50,795 nt of DNA from Caloranaerobacter ferrireducens (GCF_001730685.1 NZ_MDJR01000009.1:1-50795), one strand, 5' to 3'. Counted from the first letter of the stretch, positions 24,567 to 33,833 are shown. Translations and numbers: made by a program. The notes: generated from the sequence alone by a model not told the origin.

Positions 24567-26960
24567 CTATCTTAAAGAAGCATCCAATTGCACTTCTAAT
24601 GCTTTTACTATTCTTTCATGAACCTTTGTTACTTCTTCATCAGTTAAAGTTTTCTCATAAGACCTATATGTTATAGAATAAGCTACACTCTTTTTACCTT
24701 GCGGTATCTGTTTACCCATATATACATCGAATAATTTTACATTTTCAACTATACCACTGCTATTTTCCCAAATTATTTTTTCTATTTCTCTAACCATAAT
24801 ATCTTTATCAACTACTAACGCTATATCACGATTTATAGCAGGATATTTAGGAAGTGGCTTATATTTCTTCTCTAAATTAGTTAAAAATGCTATTATTTCA
24901 AAATCTAATTCTGCTATATACAGTCTTTCTTTAATACCATAGTTTTCTAATACTTCTGGATGAATCTCTCCTATCACACCAAGAACATTATTCCCTTTAA
25001 TTATGTTTGCAGTTCTACCTGGGTGGAATGTAGTATAGTTTTCTTCTCTAATATATTCACAATCAGTTATGCCCAACTTTTTAAGCATTGTATCAACTAC
25101 ACCTTTAATATCAAAGAAATCGACTAAGCCATACATCCCTATACAAAGGGTTCTTATTTCATATGGCAATTCTTCAACAGGCAATTTTTTAGGTATGAAA
25201 ATATTTCCTATTTCATAAGCCCAAGCTCTATTTACGCCATAGTTATAGTTTCTAGTTAATACTTCTATCATATTGGGAATTAAAGTAGTTCTCATAACAC
25301 TATAGTCTTCACCTAATGGATTCATAATACGGACACAGCTTCTCTTCATGCTATATTCAGGTAAATTTATCTTGTCATAAGCCTTTGGACTTATAAATGA
25401 ATATGTTGTTATTTCATTCAATCCAAGTCCTTTTAATATATCCTTTGTCATATCTTCAATTTTTCTGATCTTAGATTTGTCACCTCTAGTTAATGTACCA
25501 ATCAAAGGTTTTGACTGTATTTTGTCAAATCCATAAATTCTGCCTATTTCTTCGATCAAATCAGCTTCAAGTTCAATATCTTTTCTGAATGTTGGGATAG
25601 TTACATGAATTTTTTCATTTTCAAATTTAGCTTTAAGCTCTAAACTGTTCAATATCTTTAGCATATCATCTACTTTTATCTCTATTCCAAGTAAATTATT
25701 TACTTTTTCTGGTCTTAATGTAATTTCTCTTTCATGAACCTTATCTTCATATATGTCAATACTACCCTTAACAACTGTACCAGCACCTATCTCCTCAATT
25801 AATTGGCAAACTCTATCGCAAGCCTTATGAACTAAGTTAGGATCTAAATCCTTCTCAAATCTAGCTGAAGCTTCTGTTCTCAATCCAACACCTTTTGAAG
25901 CCAGTCTTACACTTCTTCCATTAAAGTTAGCTGATTCTATAAGAATTGCTGTTGTCTCTTCTGAAACTTCACTATTTTCTCCACCCATCACACCTGCAAT
26001 TGCAATAGGTTTATCCGCATCAGCTATTATAAGCATTGAATCTTTTAACTCTCTTTCTACTCCATCTAGAGTTACTATCTTCTCTCCTTCTTTTGCTCTT
26101 CTTACTATAACTTTTCTTCCACTAATTTTATCAAGATCAAATGCATGGATAGGCTGACCTAATTCAAGCATAACATAGTTTGTTATATCTACAATATTAT
26201 TTATCGGTCTAACACCTGCTTCTATAAGCCTTCTCTGGATCCAAGTAGGTGAGCTTTTTAATTTTATATCTTTTACAACTCTAGCATAATATCTTTTACA
26301 TAAATCCTTATCATTTACTTCAATGCTGCTTACATAGTTAGCTATATCATCTACTTCTTTGTTTATTTTTATTTCTGGATATTTTAACTCTTTTCCCAAA
26401 GTAGCTGCTGTTTCCCTAGCCATTCCCACAATACTTAAACAATCTGGGCGGTTAGGTGTTATCTCAAACTCAATTATTTCACCGTATAATTCTAATACTT
26501 CTTTTATATCTGAGCCTAAAGGATATTGTTCTGGTAAAATATATATACCATCCTTCAATTCTTTTGGTATTAAGTCTTCGTCTATTCCAAGTTCTTCAGC
26601 AGAACATAACATACCATAAGACTCAATTCCTCTAAGCTTTGATTTTTTTATCTTTAATCCATTAGGAAGTTTAGCTCCTACCAATGCAACTGGTACATAA
26701 TCACCTACTTTAATATTAGTTGCACCAGTCACTATCTGTAATTTCTCTACTCCTACATCTATTGTAGTGATAACTAGTTTATCTGCGTTTGGATGTTTTT
26801 CTATATTTAAAATTTTTCCAACTACAACTTTTTCAACACCTTTATCAACACTTTCAATAGAATCTACGTGTGAACCAGACATAGTCAACTTATCAGCTAA
26901 TTTCTTTGAATCAATATCAATATCAACATATTCTTTCAGCCATTTAACTGGTACTAACAT
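24567..26960 (-). CDS. pheT: Phenylalanyl-tRNA synthetase beta subunit
   Basis: A 797-residue large subunit of the alpha2-beta2 PheRS. It has the N-terminal tRNA-binding OB-fold domain (residues 40-150, GKILNIEKHPNADKL), then B3/B4 editing domain (residues about 210-380, with PINNIVDITNYVMLELGQPIHAFD), B5 with DLIEEIGRIYGFDKI, and the C-terminal ferredoxin-like anticodon-binding domain (PKYPAINRDIALVVDK). It is cotranscribed with pheS, 58 bp upstream, under the Phe T-box. Confidence 0.97.
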   Translation of the reverse strand: MLVPVKWLKEYVDIDIDSKKLADKLTMSGSHVDSIESVDKGVEKVVVGKILNIEKHPNADKLVITTIDVGVEKLQIVTGATNIKVGDYVPVALVGAKLPNGLKIKKSKLRGIESYGMLCSAEELGIDEDLIPKELKDGIYILPEQYPLGSDIKEVLELYGEIIEFEITPNRPDCLSIVGMARETAATLGKELKYPEIKINKEVDDIANYVSSIEVNDKDLCKRYYARVVKDIKLKSSPTWIQRRLIEAGVRPINNIVDITNYVMLELGQPIHAFDLDKISGRKVIVRRAKEGEKIVTLDGVERELKDSMLIIADADKPIAIAGVMGGENSEVSEETTAILIESANFNGRSVRLASKGVGLRTEASARFEKDLDPNLVHKACDRVCQLIEEIGAGTVVKGSIDIYEDKVHEREITLRPEKVNNLLGIEIKVDDMLKILNSLELKAKFENEKIHVTIPTFRKDIELEADLIEEIGRIYGFDKIQSKPLIGTLTRGDKSKIRKIEDMTKDILKGLGLNEITTYSFISPKAYDKINLPEYSMKRSCVRIMNPLGEDYSVMRTTLIPNMIEVLTRNYNYGVNRAWAYEIGNIFIPKKLPVEELPYEIRTLCIGMYGLVDFFDIKGVVDTMLKKLGITDCEYIREENYTTFHPGRTANIIKGNNVLGVIGEIHPEVLENYGIKERLYIAELDFEIIAFLTNLEKKYKPLPKYPAINRDIALVVDKDIMVREIEKIIWENSSGIVENVKLFDVYMGKQIPQGKKSVAYSITYRSYEKTLTDEEVTKVHERIVKALEVQLDASLR

Positions 26961-27018
26961 AATCTTTCCTCCCTTAAACTATCTTATATTTAAATAGCGC
27001 AATTTCATTAAATACATA

Positions 27019-28041
27019 CTAAAACTGTTCTAAAAATCTCATATCATTTTCAAACAACAATCTAATATTGTTTATTCCATACTTAACCATAGCAATTCTA
27101 TCTACACCTAAACCGAATGCAAAACCACTATATACTTCAGGGTCAATACCACAATTTTTTAGTACTTTTGGATGAACCATCCCACAACCTAATATCTCCA
27201 TACTCCATCCAGTACCATTACAAGCTGGACATCCTTTACCTTTGCACTTAAAACATGAAACATCTACTTCTGCACTTGGTTCTGTAAATGGGAAGTAATG
27301 AGGTCTAAACCTTACTTTCATATCTTCACCAAATATTTCTCTTACAAACTTATATATTGTATCTTTTAAATTTGCCATTGTTATATTTTTATCTATTACA
27401 AGACCTTCAAACTGGTGGAACATTGGTGAATGTGTGTCATCAACATCATCAAATCTAAAAGTTCTACCTGCTGATACTATCCTTAACGGTGGTTTTATTT
27501 GTTTCATAACTCTAATTTGTACAGGTGAAGTATGAGTTCTCAAAAGTATATCATCTGTAATGTAAAATGTATCTGAAGGGTCTCTTGATGGATGATTTTC
27601 TGGTGAATTTAGTGCATCAAAGTTGTTATATACTGTCTCAACTTCAGGCCCTTGAACAACGCTGAACCCCATATTCATAAACACATTTTCCAATTCTTCC
27701 ATAACACTTATTAGAGGATGTCTGTGGCCTATTATTTTTTCTCTGCCTGGCATAGATATATCAATTTTTTCAGCAGCTAGTTTTTCTCTCTGCATTTTTT
27801 CTTTTAGGTCTAGCTTTAGTTTTTCAATTTCTCCTTCTATCATTTCTCTGACTTCATTAGCTATCTTCCCAATAATAGGTCTTTCTTCTTTACTTAAGTC
27901 TTTCATTCCTCTAAGAACTTGTGTTAATTCTCCTTTTTTCCCTAAAAATCTTATTCTTAATTCTTCTAATTTTTCTAAATCTGTAACCTTTTTTATTTCA
28001 TTTAAAGCACTCTCTTTGATTGCATTAAGTCTTTCCTTCAT
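27019..28041 (-). CDS. pheS: Phenylalanyl-tRNA synthetase alpha subunit
   Basis: The 340-residue catalytic class II subunit of PheRS. The N-terminal coiled coil (about residues 1-90) binds tRNA. Motif 2 is seen as FHQFEGLVID and motif 3 as GFAFGLGVDRIAMV near the C-terminus. A four-cysteine knuckle (CFKCKGKGCPAC, near residue 260) is typical of clostridial PheS and may bind zinc. RBS GGAGAG is well placed. It is the second gene after the Phe T-box, behind a 63-residue membrane ORF. Confidence 0.97.
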   Translation of the reverse strand: MKERLNAIKESALNEIKKVTDLEKLEELRIRFLGKKGELTQVLRGMKDLSKEERPIIGKIANEVREMIEGEIEKLKLDLKEKMQREKLAAEKIDISMPGREKIIGHRHPLISVMEELENVFMNMGFSVVQGPEVETVYNNFDALNSPENHPSRDPSDTFYITDDILLRTHTSPVQIRVMKQIKPPLRIVSAGRTFRFDDVDDTHSPMFHQFEGLVIDKNITMANLKDTIYKFVREIFGEDMKVRFRPHYFPFTEPSAEVDVSCFKCKGKGCPACNGTGWSMEILGCGMVHPKVLKNCGIDPEVYSGFAFGLGVDRIAMVKYGINNIRLLFENDMRFLEQF

Positions 28042-28057
28042 ATTTTCTCTCCTTTCA

Positions 28058-28249
28058 TTATTTACTTGAAATAATCTTAACTAATGCTATAACTAAAAAA
28101 TATAATCCACTAGTAATTAATGAATTTATTAATATTTCTCTTTTAGTTCTTCTATTTTTTCTAAACCTATTTGTTAAATAAGTTATAGCGAAATATGCTA
28201 TAAAAAACACAAGAGTACTTACTAAATGTACTAACATAACTAATTCCAA
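28058..28249 (-). CDS. Small two-helix membrane protein leading the pheST operon
   Basis: A 63-residue protein with two hydrophobic helices (about 3-24 and 42-60) separated by a basic loop (NRFRKNRRTKRE). It lies between the Phe T-box and pheS, 16 bp before pheS, so its expression is tied to phenylalanine-tRNA charging. The start is uncertain: a TTG at 28249 touches the AAGGGGAG ribosome binding site, while the ATG at 28237 is 12 nt away. Function unknown. It may be a genuine but lineage-specific gene. Confidence 0.55.
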   Translation of the reverse strand: MELVMLVHLVSTLVFFIAYFAITYLTNRFRKNRRTKREILINSLITSGLYFLVIALVKIISSK

Positions 28250-28273
28250 CTCCCCTTTATGTTTTTTAAAATA

Positions 28274-28503
28274 AAAAATAAACCTTCATCCCACAAAGGG
28301 ACGAAGGTTCTCCGCGGTACCACCCTTATTGCTTGTTAATAACAAGCCTCTCCTTTATATAACGGCATAGCCGGCATAAGTCTACTACTATTTCAACTTA
28401 GCAGTTCAGGAGTGAACTTCAGCATCCTCTCACCTAGAAATGCTTCCAGCCAAAGGCATTTCCTCTCTTAAGGCATCAGATACCTACTCTCTCCCTCATC
28501 ACT
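28274..28503 (-). promoter_or_regulatory. T-box leader for pheST (specifier UUC, Phe)
   Basis: On the minus strand the specifier loop reads GAAG-UUC-ACUCC, the phenylalanine codon UUC. The T-box core AGGGTGGTACCGCGG is at 28312-28326. A terminator stem follows (28281-28292 with 28297-28309, GC-rich) with a U tract. Read-through requires uncharged tRNA-Phe. Confidence 0.95.
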
Positions 28504-28761
28504 ATTGTCTATATTTATTTTTATACTGAATTTATTAACAAAATATTTGTTTTTATAAAAAGCTATCTAACAATCATTAGTTATTAGTTATTAGTTTTTA
28601 GTCAATAGTCGTTAGTAATTAATCTGTAAATTACTGACTATCGACTATCAACTAATTTTACATTTTACTTTTTCAATTTTACATCTTTGATCTAGCACCA
28701 AGTACCTAGATTTCTATTTTATTATATCATGTTATTATTGTACATAACAAGATGGCTAAAC
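28504..28761. other. Spacer with imperfect palindromic low-complexity repeat
   Basis: The pheST promoter should lie near the 28504 end. Between about 28578 and 28663 is a low-complexity TTAGTTATTAG-type repeat; its left part (TTAGTCAATAGTC) pairs imperfectly with its right part (GACTATCGACTAT). A 12-base AGCACCAAGTAC at 28694-28705 recurs inverted near thrS. No ORF is seen. Confidence 0.45.
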
Positions 28762-29574
28762 TTAAGTATATAGGGCTATTCTTTGCCTGTAAGTTTCATA
28801 CATTATAACTCCAGATGCTATAGCAGCATTTAAAGATTCTGTCCTTTTCTCTATCGGTATTTTTATTTTATGATCTGATAATTCGATAGCTTCCTTCGAA
28901 ACTCCAGACGCCTCGTTCCCTATAATCAACGCGAAATCTTGTGTTAAATCTATATCATAACAAAATTGTTCAGCATCTAATGAGGTAGCTATTATTTTTA
29001 TGCCAATCTCTTTAAATTTTGTTATGACTTTTTCTATGCTATCTTCATATGATACAGGCAAATGAAACAATGAACCCATTGTAGACCTAATAGTCTTAGG
29101 ATTGAATACATCAACACAACCTCTTGTCAATACAATGCCATTTGCTCCGAAAGCATCTGCTGTTCTGATTATTGTACCTAAATTGCCTGGATCCTGTATT
29201 TTATCCAATATTATAATAAAGTTTCCTTCTTTAATAAAAATATCATCTAAATTTACTAAATTAAATTCTATTATAGCTATAATGCCTTGAGGATTCTCTG
29301 TATCTGAAACAGTTTTTAATATCTTCTCTGTTATTTTAAACAATCTATATCCTTTTTTATTTATCAAGTTAAACAGTTGTTGCCCTCCAAAAGTATCAAA
29401 TAGCGACTCTGTATATAAAATCGAATCAATTTTAACATCAGATTTAACAGCCTCTTCTACTGCTCTTACACCTTCTACAAAAAATTTTCTCTGCTTCCAT
29501 CTATCTTTTTTCTTATGAAGTGCCCTAACGCTTTTAATTAGTGGATTTGACAAACTTGTTATATTAGCTTCCAT
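28762..29574 (-). CDS. TrmH/SpoU-family RNA 2'-O-methyltransferase
   Basis: This 270-residue SPOUT enzyme contains an N-terminal L30e-like substrate-binding domain (NPLIKSVRALHKKKDRWKQ...FFVEGVRAVEE) and a C-terminal knotted methyltransferase domain. The SAM-binding motifs are DPGNLGTIIRTADAFG (motif 1), LIIGNEASGVS (motif 2) and IPIEKRTESLNAAIASG (motif 3). It methylates the 2'-OH of a ribose, probably in 23S rRNA like the RlmB group; the exact nucleotide is unknown. It is 13 bp downstream of ktrA in the same direction. Confidence 0.9.
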   Translation of the reverse strand: MEANITSLSNPLIKSVRALHKKKDRWKQRKFFVEGVRAVEEAVKSDVKIDSILYTESLFDTFGGQQLFNLINKKGYRLFKITEKILKTVSDTENPQGIIAIIEFNLVNLDDIFIKEGNFIIILDKIQDPGNLGTIIRTADAFGANGIVLTRGCVDVFNPKTIRSTMGSLFHLPVSYEDSIEKVITKFKEIGIKIIATSLDAEQFCYDIDLTQDFALIIGNEASGVSKEAIELSDHKIKIPIEKRTESLNAAIASGVIMYETYRQRIALYT

Positions 29575-29587
29575 GAAAACACCTCAA

Positions 29588-30238
29588 CTAGCTCTTCTTC
29601 TCTAGTTTTCTTAAGTCCTCATTATTTCCAATTACTATCAACACATCATCTGCATTTATCACATCATCTGCATAAGGAGAAATATTAATCTCTTTGCCGC
29701 GCTTGATTGCCATAACATTTATTCCATATCTTGTTGGTAATTTTAACTCTCTTAAAGTCTTTCCTGCCCATTCTTCCATAGTAGCAATTTCTACTATACT
29801 GTAATCTGGAGCTAACTCTATATAGTCAAGTATATTAGATGAAACTAGATTATGAGCAACTCTCACACCCATATCTCTTTCTGGGAAAATAACTCTATCA
29901 GCACCTATTTTATAAAGTACTTTACCATGTAATTCCCCTTGAGCTTTTGCAATTACTGTCTTGATGCCTAGTTCTTTCGCAATAAGCGTTGCCATAATTG
30001 ATGCTTGTATATCTGAACCAATACTTACAATTGCCACATCAAAGTTTCTTAATCCCAATGTTCTTAGTGCATTCTCATCTATTGCATCAGCTTGAACTGC
30101 ATGAGTTACAGAATCAGATATTTCTTGAATTCTCTCTTCATTTTTATCGATTGCAAGCACATCATATCCTAGACTGTAAAGAGTTTTAGCCACACTTGCT
30201 CCAAATCTACCACAGCCTATAACAACAAACTGTCTCAT
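29588..30238 (-). CDS. ktrA: KtrA/TrkA-type potassium uptake regulatory subunit
   Basis: A 216-residue cytosolic gating subunit with an N-terminal RCK/TrkA-N Rossmann domain (VVIGCGRFGASVAKTL, residues 5-20; the acidic IDKNEER after beta-2 indicates NAD(H)/adenine nucleotide binding) and a C-terminal TrkA-C domain (about 140-216). It gates the KtrB channel next to it. The start is the ATG at 30236-30238, because the upstream GTG lies inside the AAGGTG ribosome binding site. Confidence 0.9.
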   Translation of the reverse strand: MRQFVVIGCGRFGASVAKTLYSLGYDVLAIDKNEERIQEISDSVTHAVQADAIDENALRTLGLRNFDVAIVSIGSDIQASIMATLIAKELGIKTVIAKAQGELHGKVLYKIGADRVIFPERDMGVRVAHNLVSSNILDYIELAPDYSIVEIATMEEWAGKTLRELKLPTRYGINVMAIKRGKEINISPYADDVINADDVLIVIGNNEDLRKLEKKS

Positions 30239-30251
30239 ATTTTTCACCTTC

Positions 30252-31610
30252 CTAACCTACCAAAATCCTCTCTTCTGGATATCTATAAGTTCCCTTATAT
30301 TCTCTTTGTTTCTTTGCAAATGCAAACGCCATCGTAAGTGGTCCTACTCTACCTGCAAACATTGTAAGAGTAATAATTAATCTGCCTAATACAGATAAAT
30401 TCGGTGTAAGTCCTCTGCTTAAACCTACTGTTCCAAAAGCAGATGTCGTTTCAAAGAATATATCTAAAAATGATGCTTCTTTCTCTGTTAATGATAATAT
30501 CATAGTTACAAAAATAATTAAAGCTAAACCGATACCTACAACAGCCAATGCTCTATAAACTAAATCATGTGGTATTCTCTTTCTATAGACCTCAACATCA
30601 TTAGTACCTCTTATTACAGAAATTATAGCCAATACTATAGCACCAACTGTAGTTGTCTTAATTCCTCCAGCAGTAGAACCTGGAGACCCTCCTATAAACA
30701 TTAGTATTATTGTTAGAAAAGCTGTAGTATTGGTAACTGCACCTGTATCTATACTATTGAATCCAGCAGTTCTAGGTGTCATAGCCTGAAAAGCTGAAGC
30801 CAATATCTTACCTTTAAAGCTTAACTTCCCTAATGTAGCAGGATTATTATATTCAACTATGAAAATAACTAAAAAACTAAATAGTAACAATAAAGCCGAA
30901 ATAATTAGAACTAACTTAGTATGTAATGAAAACTTCTTAAACTTTTTATTCTGTGAAATATCCATATATACTGTATAACCCAAACCACCAACTATAACTA
31001 AAAAGATAACAGTTAGATTTACAATAACATCATCAACAAAAGGTACCATACTTTCTCCAGTTAAATCAAAACCTGCATTACAAAAAGCTGATATTGAATG
31101 GAATATCGAAAAACTTACTCCTTTAATAAAACCATATGTTGGAATAAATCTTATTGATAACAGTAGCGCTCCCAGACCTTCAATCATTATTGTCGATATT
31201 ATTACATATCTAGTCAATTTTACAAGACCTGATAACGTAAACTGATTTAACTCTTCTTGTATTATAAGTCTTTCTTTAAGAGTTATTCTTCTACCTAGCA
31301 GCAAAGCTACTAAAGTAGCTAAAGTCATAAAACCTAAACCGCCAATTTGCAATAATATCAGTATAACTACTTTACCAAATATTGTCCAATGAGTAGCAGT
31401 ATTCACAACTACCAGCCCTGTAACACAAACAGCTGAAGCTGCTGTGAATAGAGCATTTACAAATCCGATACTCTTACCATCTTGAGATGCAATTGGCAGA
31501 TTAAGTAATGTTGCACCTATTAATATTAGTCCAGCAAAGCCTAAAACTAAAACTTGAGCGGGATTCAATTTAAGTTGATTTAGTCGACGTCTTAGCTCTA
31601 TTGTAATCAT
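30252..31610 (-). CDS. ktrB: KtrB/TrkH-type potassium transporter
   Basis: The 452-residue channel subunit of the Ktr/Trk potassium uptake system. Four repeated M1-P-M2 units carry filter glycines in AVCVTGLVV, AFCNAGFDLTG, GGSPGSTAGG and SAFGTVGLS. The C-terminal tail RYPEERILVG is typical. It is 13 bp upstream of ktrA. The start codon sits almost on the AGGGG of its RBS and no better one is seen. Confidence 0.92.
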   Translation of the reverse strand: MITIELRRRLNQLKLNPAQVLVLGFAGLILIGATLLNLPIASQDGKSIGFVNALFTAASAVCVTGLVVVNTATHWTIFGKVVILILLQIGGLGFMTLATLVALLLGRRITLKERLIIQEELNQFTLSGLVKLTRYVIISTIMIEGLGALLLSIRFIPTYGFIKGVSFSIFHSISAFCNAGFDLTGESMVPFVDDVIVNLTVIFLVIVGGLGYTVYMDISQNKKFKKFSLHTKLVLIISALLLLFSFLVIFIVEYNNPATLGKLSFKGKILASAFQAMTPRTAGFNSIDTGAVTNTTAFLTIILMFIGGSPGSTAGGIKTTTVGAIVLAIISVIRGTNDVEVYRKRIPHDLVYRALAVVGIGLALIIFVTMILSLTEKEASFLDIFFETTSAFGTVGLSRGLTPNLSVLGRLIITLTMFAGRVGPLTMAFAFAKKQREYKGTYRYPEERILVG

Positions 31611-31693
31611 CCCCTAGTAAATATTATTGTGTATTATTACAACTTAAATTATTTTTATTATACCATTTTATACCTATTATTAAAAGTTATGTT

Positions 31694-31728
31694 TGAAAAA
31701 ATAAAAGTCCCGTAACCGGAACTTTTAT
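31694..31728 (-). terminator. infC-rpmI-rplT terminator
   Basis: On the minus strand AAAAGTTCCG pairs with CGGGACTTTT (10 bp with one G-U) around a short loop, followed by U-rich sequence. Confidence 0.8.
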
Positions 31729-31735
31729 TTTTATA

Positions 31736-32092
31736 TTAGTTTAAACTACTTTTTGCAACTTCAACAAGTTTTTTGAATCCTTCTGGATCATGTATAGCCA
31801 TTTCTGATAACATTTTTCTATTTATTTCTATATTAGCTTTTTTAAGTCCATTTATAAATCTGCTGTATGACATTCCATTTAGTCTAGCAGCAGCATTTAT
31901 TCTGCTTATCCAAAGCTTTCTAAAATCTCTCTTTCTTAACTTTCTACCTATATAAGCAAATCTAAGTGATCTCATTACAGCTTCATTTGCTGGTCTGAAC
32001 TGCTTACTTTTTGCTCCATAATAACCTTTTGCAAGTTTTAATATCTTTTTATGCTTTTTTCTAGCATTTAATGCTTTTTTTACCCTTGCCAT
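31736..32092 (-). CDS. rplT: 50S ribosomal protein L20
   Basis: A 118-residue L20, which binds 23S rRNA early in 50S assembly. Recognisable segments are [37 protein letters not shown] and the conserved globular C-terminal end ([20 protein letters not shown]). It is the last gene of infC-rpmI-rplT, and in this group it usually represses the operon by binding its leader. Confidence 0.98.
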   Translation of the reverse strand: MARVKKALNARKKHKKILKLAKGYYGAKSKQFRPANEAVMRSLRFAYIGRKLRKRDFRKLWISRINAAARLNGMSYSRFINGLKKANIEINRKMLSEMAIHDPEGFKKLVEVAKSSLN

Positions 32093-32124
32093 TCTATGCT
32101 ACCTCCTTTACGTATATCATTATT

Positions 32125-32319
32125 TTAGTATGGTAGTAACTTACCAACTCTCTTATAGTCAGCTGCACTAACTAATGAGGATTTTCTAAGATTTCTCTTT
32201 CTCTTTGCAGTCTTTTTAGTTAATATATGGCTCTTATAAGCCTTATATCTTTTAAGTTGTCCTTTGCCTGTTTTCTTAAATCTTTTAGCAGCTCCTCTAT
32301 GAGTTTTCATTTTTGGCAT
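32125..32319 (-). CDS. rpmI: 50S ribosomal protein L35
   Basis: A 64-residue L35, very basic ([15 protein letters not shown]...), of normal length. It is between infC and rplT and translated from the same transcript. Confidence 0.98.
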   Translation of the reverse strand: MPKMKTHRGAAKRFKKTGKGQLKRYKAYKSHILTKKTAKRKRNLRKSSLVSAADYKRVGKLLPY

Positions 32320-32341
32320 CTGAATTCCTCCCCTCAGTTAA

Positions 32342-32848
32342 TTAATTTATAGGACTTAAAATCATAGTCATATTTCTTCCTTCAAGTTTAGGCTTTTTAT
32401 CTATATTACCAACTTCTTTTGTTAATTCTGCAAACTTCATCAATACTTCTTCACCTTTATCAGTATAGCCCAATTCTCTACCTCTAAATCTTACTGTTAC
32501 TTTAACTCTATCACCATTTTTCAAAAATTTAACAGCTTTTTTAGCCTTTACGTTCAAATCATGTTCTTCAATGTTAGGTGTTAACCTAATTTCCTTAACA
32601 TTAATCACCTTTTGATTTTTCTTTGCTTCTTTAGCCTTTTTAGCTTGCTCGTACTTGTACTTGCCATAATCCATTATACGGCATACTGGTGGATTTGCAT
32701 TAGGTGCAACCTTAACCAAGTCAAGCTTTCTTTCTCTTGCTATTTGTTGTGCTTTCTTTACTGGCATTACTCCAAGCTGACTACCATCTACGTCTATTAA
32801 TCTTACTTCCTTATCCCTGATTTGTTCATTAATTTGAAGTTCTTTAAT
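32342..32848 (-). CDS. infC: Translation initiation factor IF-3 (AUU start)
   Basis: A 168-residue IF-3, if the AUU at 32846-32848 is the start. The frame is open upstream of the first ATG (which encodes the conserved MPVKKA, codon 28). The added 27 codons encode the standard IF-3 N-terminus (INEQIRDKEVRLIDVDG). The AUU lies 9 nt after a strong AGGAGGTG, and there is no ATG, GTG or TTG at that position. AUU start codons are a known feature of infC that allows IF-3 to repress itself. IF-3 binds the 30S subunit and checks start codons. The leader and promoter lie just upstream. Confidence 0.95.
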   Translation of the reverse strand: MKELQINEQIRDKEVRLIDVDGSQLGVMPVKKAQQIARERKLDLVKVAPNANPPVCRIMDYGKYKYEQAKKAKEAKKNQKVINVKEIRLTPNIEEHDLNVKAKKAVKFLKNGDRVKVTVRFRGRELGYTDKGEEVLMKFAELTKEVGNIDKKPKLEGRNMTMILSPIN

Positions 32849-33012
32849 ATTAGGACACCTCCTGGTATTTTTTCCTTATAATATATAAAAGCGGATAGTA
32901 AAAGAATATACTATCCGCCTAAAATGCATAAATAAAGTACAACTTTGCCATAATTAACCCTATAAGCCGAGCCATAGGGTGAGAAGCGGATAGCTTCTAC
33001 TTTATTTTGCTC
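32849..33012 (-). promoter_or_regulatory. L20-type leader of the infC operon
   Basis: The transcript from the promoter at 33019 has a long 5' leader. It contains GAAGCTATCCGCTTC (a stem-loop), then the CCCTATGG...ATAGGG stem. It finishes in a strong terminator hairpin whose arms, GCGGATAGTA and TACTATCCGC (32891-32900/32909-32918), can also pair with the earlier CTATCCGC. This mutually exclusive pairing is what attenuation by L20 needs. Assignment to the L20-leader family rests on this layout. Confidence 0.75.
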
Positions 33013-33018
33013 CAGTAC

Positions 33019-33047
33019 ATTATATTCTAAAATATCCTTTTTGTCAA
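33019..33047 (-). promoter_or_regulatory. Consensus sigma-A promoter for infC-rpmI-rplT
   Basis: TTGACA (plus positions 33042-33047) and TATAAT (33019-33024) on the minus strand, with an exact 17-bp spacer. The expected transcript start is near 33012. Confidence 0.9.
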
Positions 33048-33224
33048 TAATTTATTACATATTTATTTATTTTATGATAATCTCCTTTCTCTATGACCAT
33101 AATTTATCAATATGAATTTTACAACGTAATACTTGAAAATACTCGATTTTTGCCATATAACGGTACATATAGAAATGTATCAAAAACAGCAAAAAAACCC
33201 GCAGTTTTATGCAGACTTAGTGTT

Positions 33225-33338
33225 TTCTATCCTCGTTCAGTAGAAGCCAAACTATTTATAATTGAATATGTAGAAACTTTTTATAACTGCAAAAGGCTTC
33301 ATTCCAGACTTGGGAATAAATCACCAATAGAATACTAG
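33225..33338 (+). pseudogene. 3'-end remnant of an IS3-family transposase
   Basis: The reading frame in its last ~35 codons ends with IIEYVETFYNCKRLHSRLGNKSPIEY, the C-terminus of the IS3/IS150 integrase (OrfB), where FYNxxRxHSxLGxxSPxEY is diagnostic. Only the tail remains: the DDE catalytic Asp residues upstream are missing, and sequence before 33225 in the same frame is unrelated. It marks the boundary of an insertion-rich region next to the acquired cassette. Confidence 0.8.
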
Positions 33339-33439
33339 CGTGACTATTACAAGAACAAATGTCTATGATGCTGGTTACATAGACAGAAAGAGAAAAGAAC
33401 AGACCCTCGATTATTACAAGACAACCATTGTTAAGAGTA

Positions 33440-33668
33440 TACCAAACTTCCTGAAGATGTTACAAAAAAGGGTAGAGTTCTCTGCCCAAAAGCTAATGGA
33501 AAAATGTTTTGGGCAGACTTTGATGTCGAAAGCAAGAAACATACTTACATTTGCAGTTTAACTAATCCCAATGATTGTTCCTTTGCTGATATTTGTAACC
33601 TTTTAGATGAAATAATAGCTTTTCGTAAAAGTAGGAATAATGTTTTTGAACAGCTTCTGAAATTCTAA
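33440..33668 (+). pseudogene. Fragment of an unrecognised coding sequence
   Basis: In a frame offset from the surrounding open frame there are about 70 uninterrupted codons. They encode a plausible protein with ANGKMFWADFDVESKKHTYI, several cysteines (CP, C-x6-NDC) and LLDEIIAFRKSRNNVFEQLL, ending at 33668. An in-frame stop lies just upstream near 33430, and the neighbouring frame carries another short coding-like stretch, so this looks like a frameshifted leftover. I do not recognise the parent; a mobile-element protein is possible given the IS3 tail 100 bp away. Confidence 0.5.
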
Positions 33669-33669
33669 A

Positions 33670-33833
33670 ATTCCTAACGTTCTTACGAAGATTTAACTCC
33701 TGAACAGATTGAATTTTAAGCTGATCCAATATTTGATTAGCCCGATCTTTAAGGTGATGATAAGGGATCTCCTGTAAAATTTGTTGTCAAGTCATGATCT
33801 ACCCCGAATAAATAATCTCTTACCCTTTTACTG
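33670..33833. other. Junk between IS debris and MFS gene
   Basis: About 160 bp with no full ORF and no recognisable terminal inverted repeat. It marks the transition from AT-rich remnants to the GC-richer cassette. Confidence 0.3.

Noticed and set aside
33093-33224. Upstream half of the IS3-tail frame as transposase
   Set aside because: Its sequence bears no similarity to IS3 integrase and lacks the catalytic residues; the frame is open by chance.
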